A DNA stretch of 64,000 bases. Origin: Filifactor alocis ATCC 35896. Its GTDB lineage: Bacteria > Bacillota > Clostridia > Peptostreptococcales > Filifactoraceae. Shown here piece after piece: positions 55,213 through 64,000 of this stretch. Position numbers and translations under genes: made by a program. Under the pieces are notes generated by a model. It saw only the letters and a list, made by a program, of their open reading frames with translations. It was not told the DNA's origin and ran no database searches. How positions within the stretch are numbered: the first letter of the stretch is position 1; each line of letters begins with the position of its first letter. The stretch is taken from positions 806,001-870,000 of the forward strand of contig NC_016630.1 in the NCBI RefSeq assembly GCF_000163895.2. The letters run 5' to 3'.

Positions 55213-55391
55213 TCATACCCGCAGTCTTTACAATGACGGTCTATCTCTCCGCCTTTATCGCTTGTTGATACCAGACAACCACCAAGGATGAGATTTCCTT
55301 TTTTAGCCTCCTCACCATGAGTTACGGTAGGCCATGTATATAAAATAGGAATCGTATTTTTCGATTTGCATTTAGGACATATCTTCTCCAT
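55179..55391 (-). CDS. Small zinc-ribbon protein
   Basis: From ATG 55391 (GAGGAG six bases upstream) the protein has 70 residues. Two CxxC pairs, in KICPKCKS near the start and RHCKDCGYEW near the end, make a zinc ribbon. It overlaps the truncated integrase frame by 34 bases, so its position may result from the deletion that removed the integrase N-terminus. Function unknown. Confidence 0.6.
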   Translation of the reverse strand: MEKICPKCKSKNTIPILYTWPTVTHGEEAKKGNLILGGCLVSTSDKGGEIDRHCKDCGYEWATTDLMKRK

Positions 55392-55956
55392 TTCAAACTC
55401 CTCCATCAAATGTATCATGTTCTATTTCTTACTTCTTCCATTTGCTACATTTTCTATTTGTTACACCCTCATACCGTTTAGAGCAGTTATTCTTAATTTC
55501 TCTGTTCTAAACAGTATGAAAATTCGTTTATGATACCATATCACAAACTCTAACACCTAAAAAATTTCTATCCTTCTGAAGGTTATTTTCTATACAATTC
55601 ACAAAATCTCATTGTCCCTTCTCTCAATTTTGTTCCGACTATGTTTTCCTATTAATGACAGTATACACGATTCACTGTACCAAAAAACGGACTTACTATG
55701 ATTTATTTTCTAATTTTATGCAACTGTCTTATTGAAATAAATACAACTCTGTTATTTCCATCAAATCCTATGGTTCTATTTTACAGTATGATTCCAACAC
55801 GATTCTATCCTTACCATCTCACAACGCATCATACATCGTTCCTCTTACTCCATAGGAATTGATATCCTTTCTTTACAATCATCTTCAAGTAACATGAAAA
55901 TCCTTACAGATAGTCCTTTCATCCAGTGCCTGTGTTCGACAGGCGAAAGTGCTCAT
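55392..55956. other. Intergenic region without a gene
   Basis: This AT-rich stretch separates the island from rplS. No coding frame, RNA gene or clear attachment site is seen. Confidence 0.5.
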
Positions 55957-55989
55957 AAAAAAACAGAACGGTGTTTCCGTTCTGTTTTT
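55957..55989 (-). terminator. Terminator of rplS
   Basis: AAAAACAGAACGG (55959-55971) pairs perfectly with CCGTTCTGTTTTT (55977-55989) around TGTTT, 10 bases after the rplS stop, with a T run on the minus strand. Confidence 0.9.
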
Positions 55990-55998
55990 CATCATATC

Positions 55999-56346
55999 TT
56001 ATCGCATATTTTTTTCTTTTACTTTCGCAGCCTTACCAACTCTCTTACGGATATAGTTGATTTTTGCACGACGAACTTTACCACGACGAGTTACTTCAAT
56101 TTTTTCGATAACCGGAGAATGTACCGGGAAAGTTTTTTCAACTCCGACTCCGAAAGAAATTTTTCTTACAGTAAATGTTTCTCTTACTCCGCTATTTTGT
56201 CTTTTGATTACCAATCCTTCAAAAATTTGGATTCTTTCTCTTTTTCCTTCTTTTACTCTCAAGTGAACTTTTACAGTGTCCCCGGGACCAAAATTAGGCA
56301 AGTCTGTTTTTAGTTGTTCTTGTTCAATTTGTTTTAAAATTTCCAT
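55999..56346 (-). CDS. rplS: Ribosomal protein L19
   Basis: The 115-residue protein is a typical bL19 with FGPGDTVKVHLRVKEGKRER, FEGLVIKRQ and the basic end VRRAKINYIRKRVGKAAK. It is a part of the large subunit at the interface with 30S. AGGAGG precedes the ATG. The gene is transcribed alone from its own promoter with an L19 leader and its own terminator; usual neighbours rimM and trmD are not beside it. Confidence 0.97.
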   Translation of the reverse strand: MEILKQIEQEQLKTDLPNFGPGDTVKVHLRVKEGKRERIQIFEGLVIKRQNSGVRETFTVRKISFGVGVEKTFPVHSPVIEKIEVTRRGKVRRAKINYIRKRVGKAAKVKEKNMR

Positions 56347-56369
56347 GTCTTTCTTCCTCCTATAATTTG

Positions 56370-56415
56370 AGCTACTGTATTCTTAGCCATTCATCTGCCA
56401 GCGGAATACACAATC
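56370..56415 (-). promoter_or_regulatory. L19 leader (autoregulatory mRNA structure)
   Basis: On the minus strand GTATTC (56404-56409) pairs with GAATAC (56377-56382) around CGCTGGCAGATGAATGG, followed by AGTAGCTCAAAT and the rplS ribosome binding site. This matches my memory of the L19 leader of low-GC Gram-positive bacteria (Rfam L19_leader), where free L19 represses its own translation. Confidence 0.55.
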
Positions 56416-56431
56416 CATTAAAATACAACAC

Positions 56432-56460
56432 ATTATATCACAATTATCTTGCGGAAACAA
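56432..56460 (-). promoter_or_regulatory. rplS promoter
   Basis: Read on the minus strand, TTGTTT (56455-56460) and a perfect TATAAT (56432-56437) are 17 bases apart, just upstream of the leader. Confidence 0.7.
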
Positions 56461-57155
56461 GGATTTTCTTCTCTGTATTTTCATTTGTTCCCATATCACT
56501 GTGGCGCAAGACGGATAATGATAAAACATATGAGTTAGAACTATTATTCATAGATATTGAATTGCTACTATTCAAACATCATAAAATTATTATATGTTCA
56601 AAGCTGAACCATATTCCTAAGCCTCTTTCCTTCTAAAAATTAGGACAAAACTTTAAACCATGAATCACAACTTGAAACAATGACAATATTGGGTAATTCA
56701 AATAAGGAAGAGTTATAATAATGGATTTTAATAGTCATTTGTTCTTATTTGTTAACACCTATGTTATAAAACTTGCTTCCTTGTTCCGTTTGCATGATTT
56801 ATAAACAATTTCGATACTAAACTCCGATTGCATATTCATACACATGAAATAAATATCTTCTTCAACATTGAACGAATTGAAACGCTTGATATAAAGTAAC
56901 CGGAAGATTAAAATATGAACGGTAGTTTAAGTTTATAACAGCAAGCAAGTGACGGATATCGGTAGAAACAGACGGTTCTGTTTTGTTCTTACATTATAAT
57001 CTTACAAAAAAGTTATGTCAAAAAATCTTACTGTTTTAAGGTGAGATTTTATATTAAAAAGGATTATAGAAAACACTATCAATATATGATATAATTCTAA
57101 ATGATTATATTTCAAATATAAAATCATACCATTGTGATAAGAAAAGAGGATTCCT
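56461..57155. other. Intergenic region with the left inverted repeat
   Basis: No gene is seen. It holds the left copy of the 39-base inverted repeat (listed separately) and a perfect TATAAT at 57090-57095, the likely -10 of the glycosyltransferase gene. Confidence 0.5.
56640..56678 (+). repeat. 39-base inverted repeat, left copy
   Basis: It begins TTAGGACAAAACTTTAA and continues ACCATGAATCACAACTTG. The reverse complement of 58473-58511 equals it at 36 of 39 positions. The pair encloses the glycosyltransferase gene. Confidence 0.75.
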
Positions 57156-58331
57156 ATGAAAAAAGTTTTGTTCGTTGGTTCATCCATAACAAATATAAAC
57201 AAAAAACTGAGTGCACATTTAGAATTTTTCAAAAAAAATCATTATATCGTTCATCTTTTAGGAGAAGATACCGGTATCGATATCCCTTTTGTAGATCAGG
57301 TGATTGATTTTGATTTTTTTGCAGAAGGCAGTTTTTTGAAAGAACAAAAAATGATCAAACAAGTTCGCCAACTCTATCGAGAAGAAGATTATACCGTTGT
57401 CATTTCTTATGAGGATATTCCGGGATATTTAGCAAGGATGGCAGGCCGTTGTTCCTCTTTTAGAAAATTCGAACGTCCAAAAATGTTCCATCTCTCTTCA
57501 GAGTATCCTTTCTATGAAAGTTCCGGCGGAATCCTCGAAAAAAAATCTTTTGAAAGACAGAAAAAAGCAGGCAAAACAACAGACTTGTTGATTGTGTCCA
57601 GTGAAACAGACTTTAACATCGCAGAAAAATACGGTTTTTCTCAAGACATCATTGTCAAGTTGTACGGGCTCGGTGTTCCATCTATCAAAAGCAAGGTGTC
57701 CGCAATAGACAAAAATATTTTAAGAGAGCGGTATCAACTTACAAAAAACCATGTTGTTGCGCTCTATGACAATGTGTTTGAACAAGATAAAAATCATGAA
57801 TTCTTAATTCAAAATATCGCTCCAATCATCGAACATTTTCCTCATTTCAAATTGATTTTTAACGGCACAGGTTCTACCTTGGAAACCATGAAACAACTTG
57901 TCGAAAAGGAAGGTATTTACAAAAATACGCTGTTTTTAGAAAAAGAAGATGCGACAGAACTTTATGCCATCAGTGATATTTATCTCTCTCCTTCTCTGAT
58001 TGAAGGTGTGCCGCGCGGAATCGTTCATGCATTGGAATGTTCTATTCCGGTACTTGCCTCTGCTACCAAGGGTCATGTAGATTTGATTGAAAGTGAAGTG
58101 AACGGCTTGCTGTACACACCGGATGATTATGGAGATTTTATTGCTAAACTGTATGTTCTTTTGAACAACGAATCTCTACAACAAAGATTGATTTCTAACA
58201 ATGATGATGACTCTCTACTGAGTTATTTCGAAGAAAATGCTCAAAAACACATCTTTCACTACTATCGAAAAGCAATTGCCGGCATCGATTCGGAAGAGAA
58301 AGATGATTCTAAAAACTTTAACGAAGCATAA
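57156..58331 (+). CDS. Glycosyltransferase family 4 protein
   Basis: The 391-residue protein has the GT-B plan. The C-terminal half contains LIFNGTGSTLETMK, LFLEKEDATELYAISDIYLSPSLIEGVPRGIVHALE with the family's Glu-rich donor-binding motif, and ATKGHVDLIESEVNGLLY. The N-terminal half begins with a nucleotide-fold strand (KKVLFVGSSI). The acceptor is unknown; surface polysaccharide or glycolipid synthesis is likely, since an O-antigen-ligase-like gene is the next gene, although on the other strand. AAGAGGA precedes the ATG. Confidence 0.82.
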   Translation: MKKVLFVGSSITNINKKLSAHLEFFKKNHYIVHLLGEDTGIDIPFVDQVIDFDFFAEGSFLKEQKMIKQVRQLYREEDYTVVISYEDIPGYLARMAGRCSSFRKFERPKMFHLSSEYPFYESSGGILEKKSFERQKKAGKTTDLLIVSSETDFNIAEKYGFSQDIIVKLYGLGVPSIKSKVSAIDKNILRERYQLTKNHVVALYDNVFEQDKNHEFLIQNIAPIIEHFPHFKLIFNGTGSTLETMKQLVEKEGIYKNTLFLEKEDATELYAISDIYLSPSLIEGVPRGIVHALECSIPVLASATKGHVDLIESEVNGLLYTPDDYGDFIAKLYVLLNNESLQQRLISNNDDDSLLSYFEENAQKHIFHYYRKAIAGIDSEEKDDSKNFNEA

Positions 58332-58334
58332 ACA

Positions 58335-58420
58335 AAAAGCACTCAAGCTGTATTCCTTTCAAAAGTCGAATTTTTAATCTAAACTTTTGTAGATTACATC
58401 AAAATGAGTGCTTTTCTCTT
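58335..58420 (+). terminator. Candidate terminator of the glycosyltransferase gene
   Basis: AAAAGCACTCA (58335-58345) pairs perfectly with TGAGTGCTTTT (58405-58415), followed by CTCTTTC. The loop is 59 bases, long for a simple terminator. Confidence 0.5.
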
Positions 58421-58472
58421 TCATTCTGTTATTCGTTGATACCATGTCTTGTTTGTTCCCATTACCATCACC

Positions 58473-58511
58473 GTTGCAAGTTGTGATTCATGGCTTAAAA
58501 TTTTGTCCTAA
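58473..58511 (-). repeat. 39-base inverted repeat, right copy
   Basis: It is the inverted partner of 56640-56678, with three mismatches. It lies 60 bases after the terminator-like stem of the glycosyltransferase gene. Confidence 0.75.
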
Positions 58512-58600
58512 CTTTGAGAAGAACAAGCTGGAGGAACATGATTCAACTTCAAACTTATGACAATTTATCAGGTTTCGGTGTCAGATTTTTTCTATAGTGC

Positions 58601-60856
58601 TTATTTGAACATCTTTTGCTCTCGCATTCTTCTTACCCAGTAGTTTGCTCCCATACCGAATCCAAACAAACACCAGAACAACGGTGCTACCGATATTGAC
58701 GTGCTGACAAAAAATGTATTCACGCTGTATCCTACCAAAGCTACAAAGATTGCAAGTCCGAAAATTTCGGTGGCGTTATATTCTTTTCTAAAAATATAAA
58801 GTGTAAAACTGTCTACAAAATAGAAGAAAAGTACCACAATCCAAATCAGCAATGCCAACAGCCCATGTTCTACTCCCGTTTGCAAATATCGGTTGTTCAC
58901 TTCCTTGATTGTCATATTCGGCGTTCCGTACACATACCATTTTGCCAAGACATCTCCCTGCGGAAACTCTTTTGAAAAACTTCCCGCCCCGGAACCTATC
59001 CAAAGTCTTTCCCTTAACAACGGAATAGTTCTTGACCATACATAACCTCTGTTGTTTGCAGATTTTTCTTTTCCTTCAAACCCAAAGTAAGGTGCTTCTA
59101 CGATATCCAAGTTTTTGTATTGTGTGTCCAAAAATGCCTTTTGCGGCAATCCTGCCAAATTTACAATAAAAATCTGTTTGTCCTGATAATATAGTCTCAA
59201 AACTTTTCTTTTTTCTTCTTTCTCTCTATCCATTGTTTTGATGATTTCCGTTGCAAAAGAAATATCCGCAAAACGAGAATCCGTCGTCATATAACGGACT
59301 CCTTCTCCTTTTTGAAATTCAACAAACTGTCCCTCTTTATCAAAACAGTTGACTGCACCCGTTGTGTAGTCCAGCTCCAACACTTCCTGTTGCATTGTGA
59401 AGAACAGTCTCTTTCCGTCTATAGCAACCTGTTTGATAGGAATATCCTTATGATAATCAAAATTCTCCTGATTCTGAAACAGGCTATAAAAATCCTGTCT
59501 CAACTCAATTCCTTTCGAAAAAATCTCTCCGTTTGTTGCAATGCCGGCTCCTGCACAAAACACCATAAACACAGCTATTACACCGAGTGTCTGTTTGTAA
59601 TGTATCAGCCATTTTCGAACACATGTCACAAGCAATACCGAAAACGCAACAAACACTCCTGCAACTCCTGCTCTCGACATACTGAAAAAAAGCAGAATAC
59701 AAGAACAAACCGCCATCACAATCGATACAACTCGCACGTTTTTTTCTTTTACGAAAATTGCCATTACGGTAAAGAACGGCAACAACAACGAACACAATGT
59801 CCCCAACTCAGTATAATGTAACGTCAAAGCATATAATTCCATAGATTGAAACACTTCCGAAGAAATCTCGTCAAAGGCGGAACTTTGTTTCCATCCTTGT
59901 AAAAATACAGAATTATAAAAATCATATTCCGTTGTATTTGCGACTAAGAACAATATCAAAATTCCTGTCAAAACAGACAGTGACCAAAAAATCACCTTAT
60001 AGTCCTTCTCCTTGCGATAGAGTGAAACAGCGGTCAAACAAAGTACCACATACCCTATCAGCACAAACATTCCTTCTCGTTGTTCTTCCGCTCCCCAAAA
60101 GGAAATCTCCGTATATCGAGATAGTACGGCTGATACAATCACCAAAACGGAATATCCTGTCAAAAACAAAAATGCCAAGGTTAGAATGATGTCTTTTTTT
60201 CTCTCCATCTTCCTTTGATACAACAGTCCGAATAATACAAACAACGGCAGTATAAGCAACAACCAAAGAGATTTTTGATACAAGAGATAATCCGTCGGTG
60301 CAGCACCTGACCATTTTGGAGCAATTTTCAAAAGACTGTCGGGAGATACCATGTAAGAAATCCAAGGCAAGCACACAATCAGTATGATAAACGGAACAAA
60401 AGACAACCAATTCGTTCCGGTTTTCAAAAAAATATAGACCTTGCGCTGTCTTTCAAATAATTTCCTTTCTCTTCTTTTCTTTCTTCTCTCTGAAAAACTA
60501 AGTTTTTTATTTGTGTCTTCTTTCTCTTGTGACAATTCCTTTTCTTCGGTTATATCACTTTTCTCCGCAACCTCTTCCTCTGTTTGCAACTTCACCTTCT
60601 GCTCTATGTTATCACTGACGAAAGCTTCTGCTACAGAACTATCTATCAAATTTTCATCTTGTTTCTGCAAAATATTTTCTTCTGTATCCGTATCCTGTAT
60701 CTGTCCGGAACTCTCTTTATCTTCTTCGAATCCCTGAAAACTCTCCAATTCATCCGACTTTACAGCTTCTTCTATCTTTGAAAACTCTTGATTCTTCGTT
60801 AATTCACTGTTCTTTACATTTTCTACAGACTGATTTTCCTCCGGCTGATGTTTCAT
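58601..60856 (-). CDS. O-antigen-ligase-like (Wzy/WaaL) polytopic membrane protein
   Basis: The protein has 751 residues. Residues 1-125 are very acidic and Glu/Ser/Asp-rich, then a basic stretch (SERRKKRRERKLFERQRK) leads to about 12 hydrophobic segments. Near the C-terminus a soluble loop holds GSGAGSFSKEF and NNRYLQTGVEHGLLALLIW, the usual O-antigen ligase/polymerase signature (His near Gly-Leu). The large loop at about 450-610 would face outside. It may polymerise or ligate surface glycans. The acidic cytoplasmic tail is unusual for the family. The gene is single. Confidence 0.78.
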   Translation of the reverse strand: MKHQPEENQSVENVKNSELTKNQEFSKIEEAVKSDELESFQGFEEDKESSGQIQDTDTEENILQKQDENLIDSSVAEAFVSDNIEQKVKLQTEEEVAEKSDITEEKELSQEKEDTNKKLSFSERRKKRRERKLFERQRKVYIFLKTGTNWLSFVPFIILIVCLPWISYMVSPDSLLKIAPKWSGAAPTDYLLYQKSLWLLLILPLFVLFGLLYQRKMERKKDIILTLAFLFLTGYSVLVIVSAVLSRYTEISFWGAEEQREGMFVLIGYVVLCLTAVSLYRKEKDYKVIFWSLSVLTGILILFLVANTTEYDFYNSVFLQGWKQSSAFDEISSEVFQSMELYALTLHYTELGTLCSLLLPFFTVMAIFVKEKNVRVVSIVMAVCSCILLFFSMSRAGVAGVFVAFSVLLVTCVRKWLIHYKQTLGVIAVFMVFCAGAGIATNGEIFSKGIELRQDFYSLFQNQENFDYHKDIPIKQVAIDGKRLFFTMQQEVLELDYTTGAVNCFDKEGQFVEFQKGEGVRYMTTDSRFADISFATEIIKTMDREKEEKRKVLRLYYQDKQIFIVNLAGLPQKAFLDTQYKNLDIVEAPYFGFEGKEKSANNRGYVWSRTIPLLRERLWIGSGAGSFSKEFPQGDVLAKWYVYGTPNMTIKEVNNRYLQTGVEHGLLALLIWIVVLFFYFVDSFTLYIFRKEYNATEIFGLAIFVALVGYSVNTFFVSTSISVAPLFWCLFGFGMGANYWVRRMREQKMFK

Positions 60857-61286
60857 ATTCCCTTAGTTCCTCCTCTATAGTCTATCCGTCTTCAACAATA
60901 TCTATTTTATTCCAATTCTCTGTTACTCAGAATTTCAGAACTTTTTTTCATATATTATAGGCAATATTATATCATAAGAAAGTGCTTCTTGAAACATGAA
61001 TCATGCCTTGAATAACATCACGATATACAACCGTATCATAATCAATCATTGATTAAAATTATAATAAAACTCTGCTTTTTTAATGCTATTCTATTCTCTT
61101 TTTTTCATAATCATACACTATGTCTATATTTTTATACCATTCTCCGTTTAAAATACCGGGTATGCAGAATGTACAATTACTGAAAAATAATTTGGAGAAT
61201 CATATAGTTCAAAGCATCCAACCTGTCAGTTCTAATATCTAATAGTATTAAATAGTGTTTCGTATGAATCATAGATAAAGACGGGC
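60857..61286. other. Intergenic region with a dispersed repeat
   Basis: No gene is seen. It holds repeat copy E. TGAAACATGAATCATGCCTTGAA near 60993 weakly resembles the 39-base inverted repeat. Confidence 0.5.
61045..61130 (-). repeat. Dispersed intergenic repeat, copy E
   Basis: Read on the minus strand, it runs from ACATAGTGTATGATTATG through AGAATAGCATTAAAAAAGCAGA to TTTTAATCAATGAT, very close to copy D at 18307-18390. Confidence 0.55.
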
Positions 61287-61387
61287 AATCAAAAAGAGAA
61301 GCCCTGAAATGTTATTTTAAGTAGAATCCAAAAACAAAATGTTCTTGAGTTCTGCTGCACTTTTCGGCACTTCTCCTCTTTTTGATT
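61287..61387 (-). terminator. Candidate terminator of TolC-like gene 2
   Basis: AATCAAAAAGAG (61287-61298) and CTCTTTTTGATT (61376-61387) are perfect inverted repeats right after the stop codon. The loop is long (about 77 bases) and contains a smaller GAGAAG/CTTCTC pairing. Confidence 0.45.
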
Positions 61388-62488
61388 CTATAGATTGGAT
61401 CCGCTTACATACAAATTTTCAAAATGAATTTTTGCCAATTCATACTCTTTTGTCAACTCTGTATACTGACGCTCCATTTCACTAAGTTGCATTTTCTTTT
61501 GTTCTACACTGAATTTTGAAATTTTTCCGTATTTCAAACGAACTTCATCGTTTTCGATTTCCTGTTTCATCGTCTCTTTTTTATGCAACAAAAGCTCTAT
61601 TTTTTCTTCCGTCAATTTTAAGTTGGAATACTCTCGTTTCACTCCCTCGCGAATATCTTCCTTTAATTTGAGATTTTCCGTGTTTGCAATATACACATCT
61701 TCCTGCTGAATTTTTCGATTTCCTGAAACAAGATTTTGATCAATCAGCAACTGTTGTAAAGAGATTCCGTTCTCCTTGGCAACAATGGACATATTGGCGT
61801 GAGAGGCTCTCAATGCATGCGAATCCAATTGTCCATCTGTCAACGAAATCGGTTGATATTGATACGGAATGGAAAGCAATGTATATTCGTCCAAGTCTTT
61901 TAATCTCAAATACTTGTTCAACTCTAATTTTTGTTTTTGCAATTCCAGTCTCTTTTGTTCCTTCGTGCGTTTCATTCCCTCTAAAGAAGTCTGCAACAAA
62001 TCATAGTCATATCGACTGATTTTTCCGACAGAATATCTCACTTTTGCAATTTGAAGTTCTTTTTGTTTTAATTCTATTTGCTTGTCATAATCTTTCATTT
62101 CCGTTACGGAAGATTCGATGGAATGAAATAACTTACGAATAGTATCCTCCAGCATACGCTTGGTATATCTGATACTAAATTCATTCAAACTCTTTTCCTT
62201 ATCTTCTTTTTCCAACGAGTATACTAATTTGTTCCACTGCTCAGCCTTTCCCGGATAATCATTTGGAGAAGAACTCAGTCGATTAGACATTTTGTCCAGC
62301 TCTTTGTTTGTCGTCTCTACCTTTTGCAGTTTTCTATCTATTTGTCTTATTTCCAAACTATTTTGAATTGCCAGTTCTATCGCTTTTTCATAGCTCAACG
62401 TCTTAGGCTCTTGTTTCGTTTGTGCAAATCCTATCGAAGTAAGTGCCATACTGAATAACAACGTTACTGCCACACATCTTTTTTTCAA
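61388..62488 (-). CDS. TolC-like coiled-coil exported protein 2
   Basis: The protein has 366 residues. A signal peptide ends in GFA near residue 22. YEKAIELAIQNSLEIRQID is the classical first helix of the TolC/outer-membrane efflux family, and later KARYS-like VRYSVGKISRYDYDLLQTSLE and VRLKYGKISKFSVEQKKMQL repeat the hallmark 'x-x-Y-x-x-G-x-I-S' hairpin turn of that family twice. The rest is charged helix. The first repeat is clearer here than in the paralog at 40682-41812. A role with a HlyD or MacA adaptor is likely, since both occur in the window. Confidence 0.78.
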   Translation of the reverse strand: MKKRCVAVTLLFSMALTSIGFAQTKQEPKTLSYEKAIELAIQNSLEIRQIDRKLQKVETTNKELDKMSNRLSSSPNDYPGKAEQWNKLVYSLEKEDKEKSLNEFSIRYTKRMLEDTIRKLFHSIESSVTEMKDYDKQIELKQKELQIAKVRYSVGKISRYDYDLLQTSLEGMKRTKEQKRLELQKQKLELNKYLRLKDLDEYTLLSIPYQYQPISLTDGQLDSHALRASHANMSIVAKENGISLQQLLIDQNLVSGNRKIQQEDVYIANTENLKLKEDIREGVKREYSNLKLTEEKIELLLHKKETMKQEIENDEVRLKYGKISKFSVEQKKMQLSEMERQYTELTKEYELAKIHFENLYVSGSNL

Positions 62489-62918
62489 GCCAATCCCCTC
62501 CTGAAATCATTATGGTATCTTAAAAATTCTTCTATTTTTCTTACACTGATATCTTCTCTGAATACATATCACTGATAGGTACTATGATACCCCATTTTAT
62601 AAAAAAAACACGGAATATTTGTAATAAATAGCCATTCTCATCTGTTTTTATACTAAAACCCTATTAAATGATTGAATCAATCCAATCTCTACAAATTATG
62701 CTTTTGATTGTTTTATGAATCAGTTTATTTACACCTTCACAGAGTCTATCCATAACTTTTTTAAGTGTCTGAAACACTTCGTTTTTCAGGAAATAATGAA
62801 GTAATTCTATTGAGTTTTCGTATTATATTCTTGTAATGATACATTTTTTGCAAAATCCTATTTCTGTTTTATTATTGCCACGGGAATCTCTTTCCATAAG
62901 CTACTTGAAACATTACTA
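62489..62918. other. Intergenic region with an IS remnant
   Basis: No intact gene is seen. Most of the gap is the second IS630-like transposase fragment (listed at 62648-62822). Confidence 0.55.
62648..62822 (-). mobile_element. IS630-like transposase C-terminal remnant, copy 2
   Basis: The minus-strand frame reads ENSIELLHYFLKNEVFQTL and continues VMDRLCEGVNKLIHKT to RDWIDSII and a stop. It matches 18130-18302 over most of its length. GGGTTTTAGTAT follows the stop. Only the end of the gene is present, so it is a dead fragment. Confidence 0.5.
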
Positions 62919-62947
62919 TAAAAAGTGAGAGGATGTTCTCCTCTCAC
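62919..62947 (-). terminator. Terminator of the copper-amine-oxidase-fold gene at the window edge
   Basis: GTGAGAGGA (62925-62933) pairs perfectly with TCCTCTCAC (62939-62947), with TTTTTAT following on the minus strand, 23 bases after the stop. Confidence 0.85.
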
Positions 62948-62970
62948 TCAAACATTTCTTTATGATGAAA

Positions 62971-64000
62971 TTAGTATCTTACCACTACTTGTTTTGTTTC
63001 AGGCATCCAATCATATCCTTGACCGCGTTCCAAACCGAATGCATCTCCTAAGGAGCTCAACGGTAAGAACAATCTGCCTTTTACATTTTCACTTACTGTA
63101 TTCATTTTGATATCTACACCGTTTCGGTTCAATACCGCTTTGTCAGAAACAACTTTTACAACTACATCTCCTTTTGTAAAGGTTGCTGTTTTTGTTGTAT
63201 TATCCCAAGCTACATCTACTCCGATTGTTTCAGCAACAACTCTCATTGGCAACATTGTATATCCTTCTTTTGTGTATACGGCAGTTTCTAATTCTTTTTC
63301 TGTTCCCTCTACGGTATACTTTTTAGAGCCCAATGTAAAGATAGTTTCTTTCTTCATTTGTTCTGTTCCGATGCTGAACAATTCAAATGATGCCAATTCT
63401 TCCAATCCATAACGTTTTCCGTCATTCAATACAATTTCTTCTTTTTCTTTGTCTGCTTTCACTACTTTATATAATGCAGCTTTGTAATTTCCGTTCGCGA
63501 TTGTTCTTTGTGTAGAAATTTTCAAATCTGAAATTGTAATCAACCCTTTGTTAGGAGCTACAGACGCACGATCTAACATAAACTGAATCGCATCATCTCC
63601 TTTTGTTAAACCGAAATCTTTCACGATAACATTTTTCGCATCTAATTTCGCATTGTCACCGAATAGTACAGGATTTAACTTGGTGTCTTTCACTTTAAGA
63701 ACGTAAAGTTCTCCTGCTTCTAATGCTCTCGGTTCAACTTCTTCTATTACTACATCCCCAACTTCTTCGTTCAATTGTCCGCCTTGAATGTTTTTTACTG
63801 TATTCTTTACAGTAACGGGTTCAACTACTTCTATTAAATCAACTTTTGCTGATGCATTTCTAAGTTCTGCTTCTAAAGTTACTAATTTGCTGCCTTTATT
63901 TGGTGTTACCACAAGATTCAATTGCATTGTATCTCCTGCATCATTGGTACGGAATGCAAATTTTTCTACTTCTTTTGTAATTTTAGCTTTCTCTCCGGTT
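62971..64000 (-). CDS. Copper-amine-oxidase N-terminal-domain surface protein (5' end outside window)
   Basis: The frame is open to the edge of the window, so the N-terminus is missing; at least 342 residues are present. The last 110 residues are the copper amine oxidase N-terminal (stalk) domain: YTMLPMRVVAETIGVDVAWD and GRLFLPLSSLGDAFGLERGQ. Upstream is beta-rich sequence with repeated acidic and Val/Lys stretches. No catalytic part is seen. It lies on the same strand upstream of TolC-like gene 2, the reverse order of the pair at 39.8-41.8 kb. Confidence 0.85.
   Translation of the reverse strand, partial: TGEKAKITKEVEKFAFRTNDAGDTMQLNLVVTPNKGSKLVTLEAELRNASAKVDLIEVVEPVTVKNTVKNIQGGQLNEEVGDVVIEEVEPRALEAGELYVLKVKDTKLNPVLFGDNAKLDAKNVIVKDFGLTKGDDAIQFMLDRASVAPNKGLITISDLKISTQRTIANGNYKAALYKVVKADKEKEEIVLNDGKRYGLEELASFELFSIGTEQMKKETIFTLGSKKYTVEGTEKELETAVYTKEGYTMLPMRVVAETIGVDVAWDNTTKTATFTKGDVVVKVVSDKAVLNRNGVDIKMNTVSENVKGRLFLPLSSLGDAFGLERGQGYDWMPETKQVVVRY

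Overview
The window is AT-rich DNA with Shine-Dalgarno led genes, several TTG and GTG starts, and sigma-A type promoters, typical of a low-GC anaerobic Firmicute. The combination of an arginine deiminase gene, an argCJBD operon, S-layer-homology and copper-amine-oxidase-fold surface proteins and a very large RTX protein with its own type I secretion genes suggests a Peptostreptococcaceae-like oral anaerobe, most like Filifactor alocis, whose RTX protein FtxA has been described. The species call is an inference from recognition; no search was run.

Layout. 0.4-4 kb: VanW-like exported protein, small alarmone synthetase, iron alcohol dehydrogenase. 4.1-8.8 kb: heterodimeric ABC transporter pair (Ybt/Irt-like) with a divergent AraC regulator. 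9-18 kb: housekeeping genes (HAD phosphatase, tRNA-Arg, aspartate racemase, dnaD-dnaC pair, arcA, glpX, gpmA). 18.5-32.5 kb: an RTX locus, all on the minus strand: lipoprotein paralog, small genes (one split by a short GA repeat), second lipoprotein paralog, 1990-residue RTX protein, HlyB-like ABC exporter, HlyD-like adaptor. 32.7-34.6 kb: SLH surface protein. 35-39.6 kb: argC-argJ-argB-argD under one promoter and one terminator. 39.8-45.6 kb: MacA/MacB-like adaptor, ATPase and permease, then a TolC-like coiled-coil protein and a copper-amine-oxidase-fold protein. 46-49.9 kb: ClC channel, CbrC-like protein, low-molecular-weight phosphatase. 50-55.4 kb: a genomic island with a four-gene cassette (HNH plus membrane protein, YkgJ-like Cys cluster, glycine-zipper protein, TerB-like protein), next to an excisionase and an integrase that both carry in-frame stops. 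56-64 kb: rplS with an L19 leader, a glycosyltransferase between 39-base inverted repeats, an O-antigen-ligase-like protein, a second TolC-like protein and the end of a second copper-amine-oxidase-fold protein.

How the genes work together. The RTX protein has a FrpC-like Asp-Pro segment followed by EF-hand-like loops, then RTX blocks that include two recent tandem duplications; the downstream HlyB/HlyD pair is its probable exporter. No acyltransferase gene and no adjacent TolC gene are present. The arginine genes give both synthesis (argCJBD) and catabolism (arcA). The island is the best candidate for an undescribed system: its recombination genes are broken while its four cargo genes are intact, tightly packed and translationally coupled.

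Intergenic DNA holds decayed IS630-like transposase ends, a dispersed repeat of about 90 bases (five copies seen) and many intrinsic terminators. No CRISPR array, rRNA gene or intact insertion sequence was seen.
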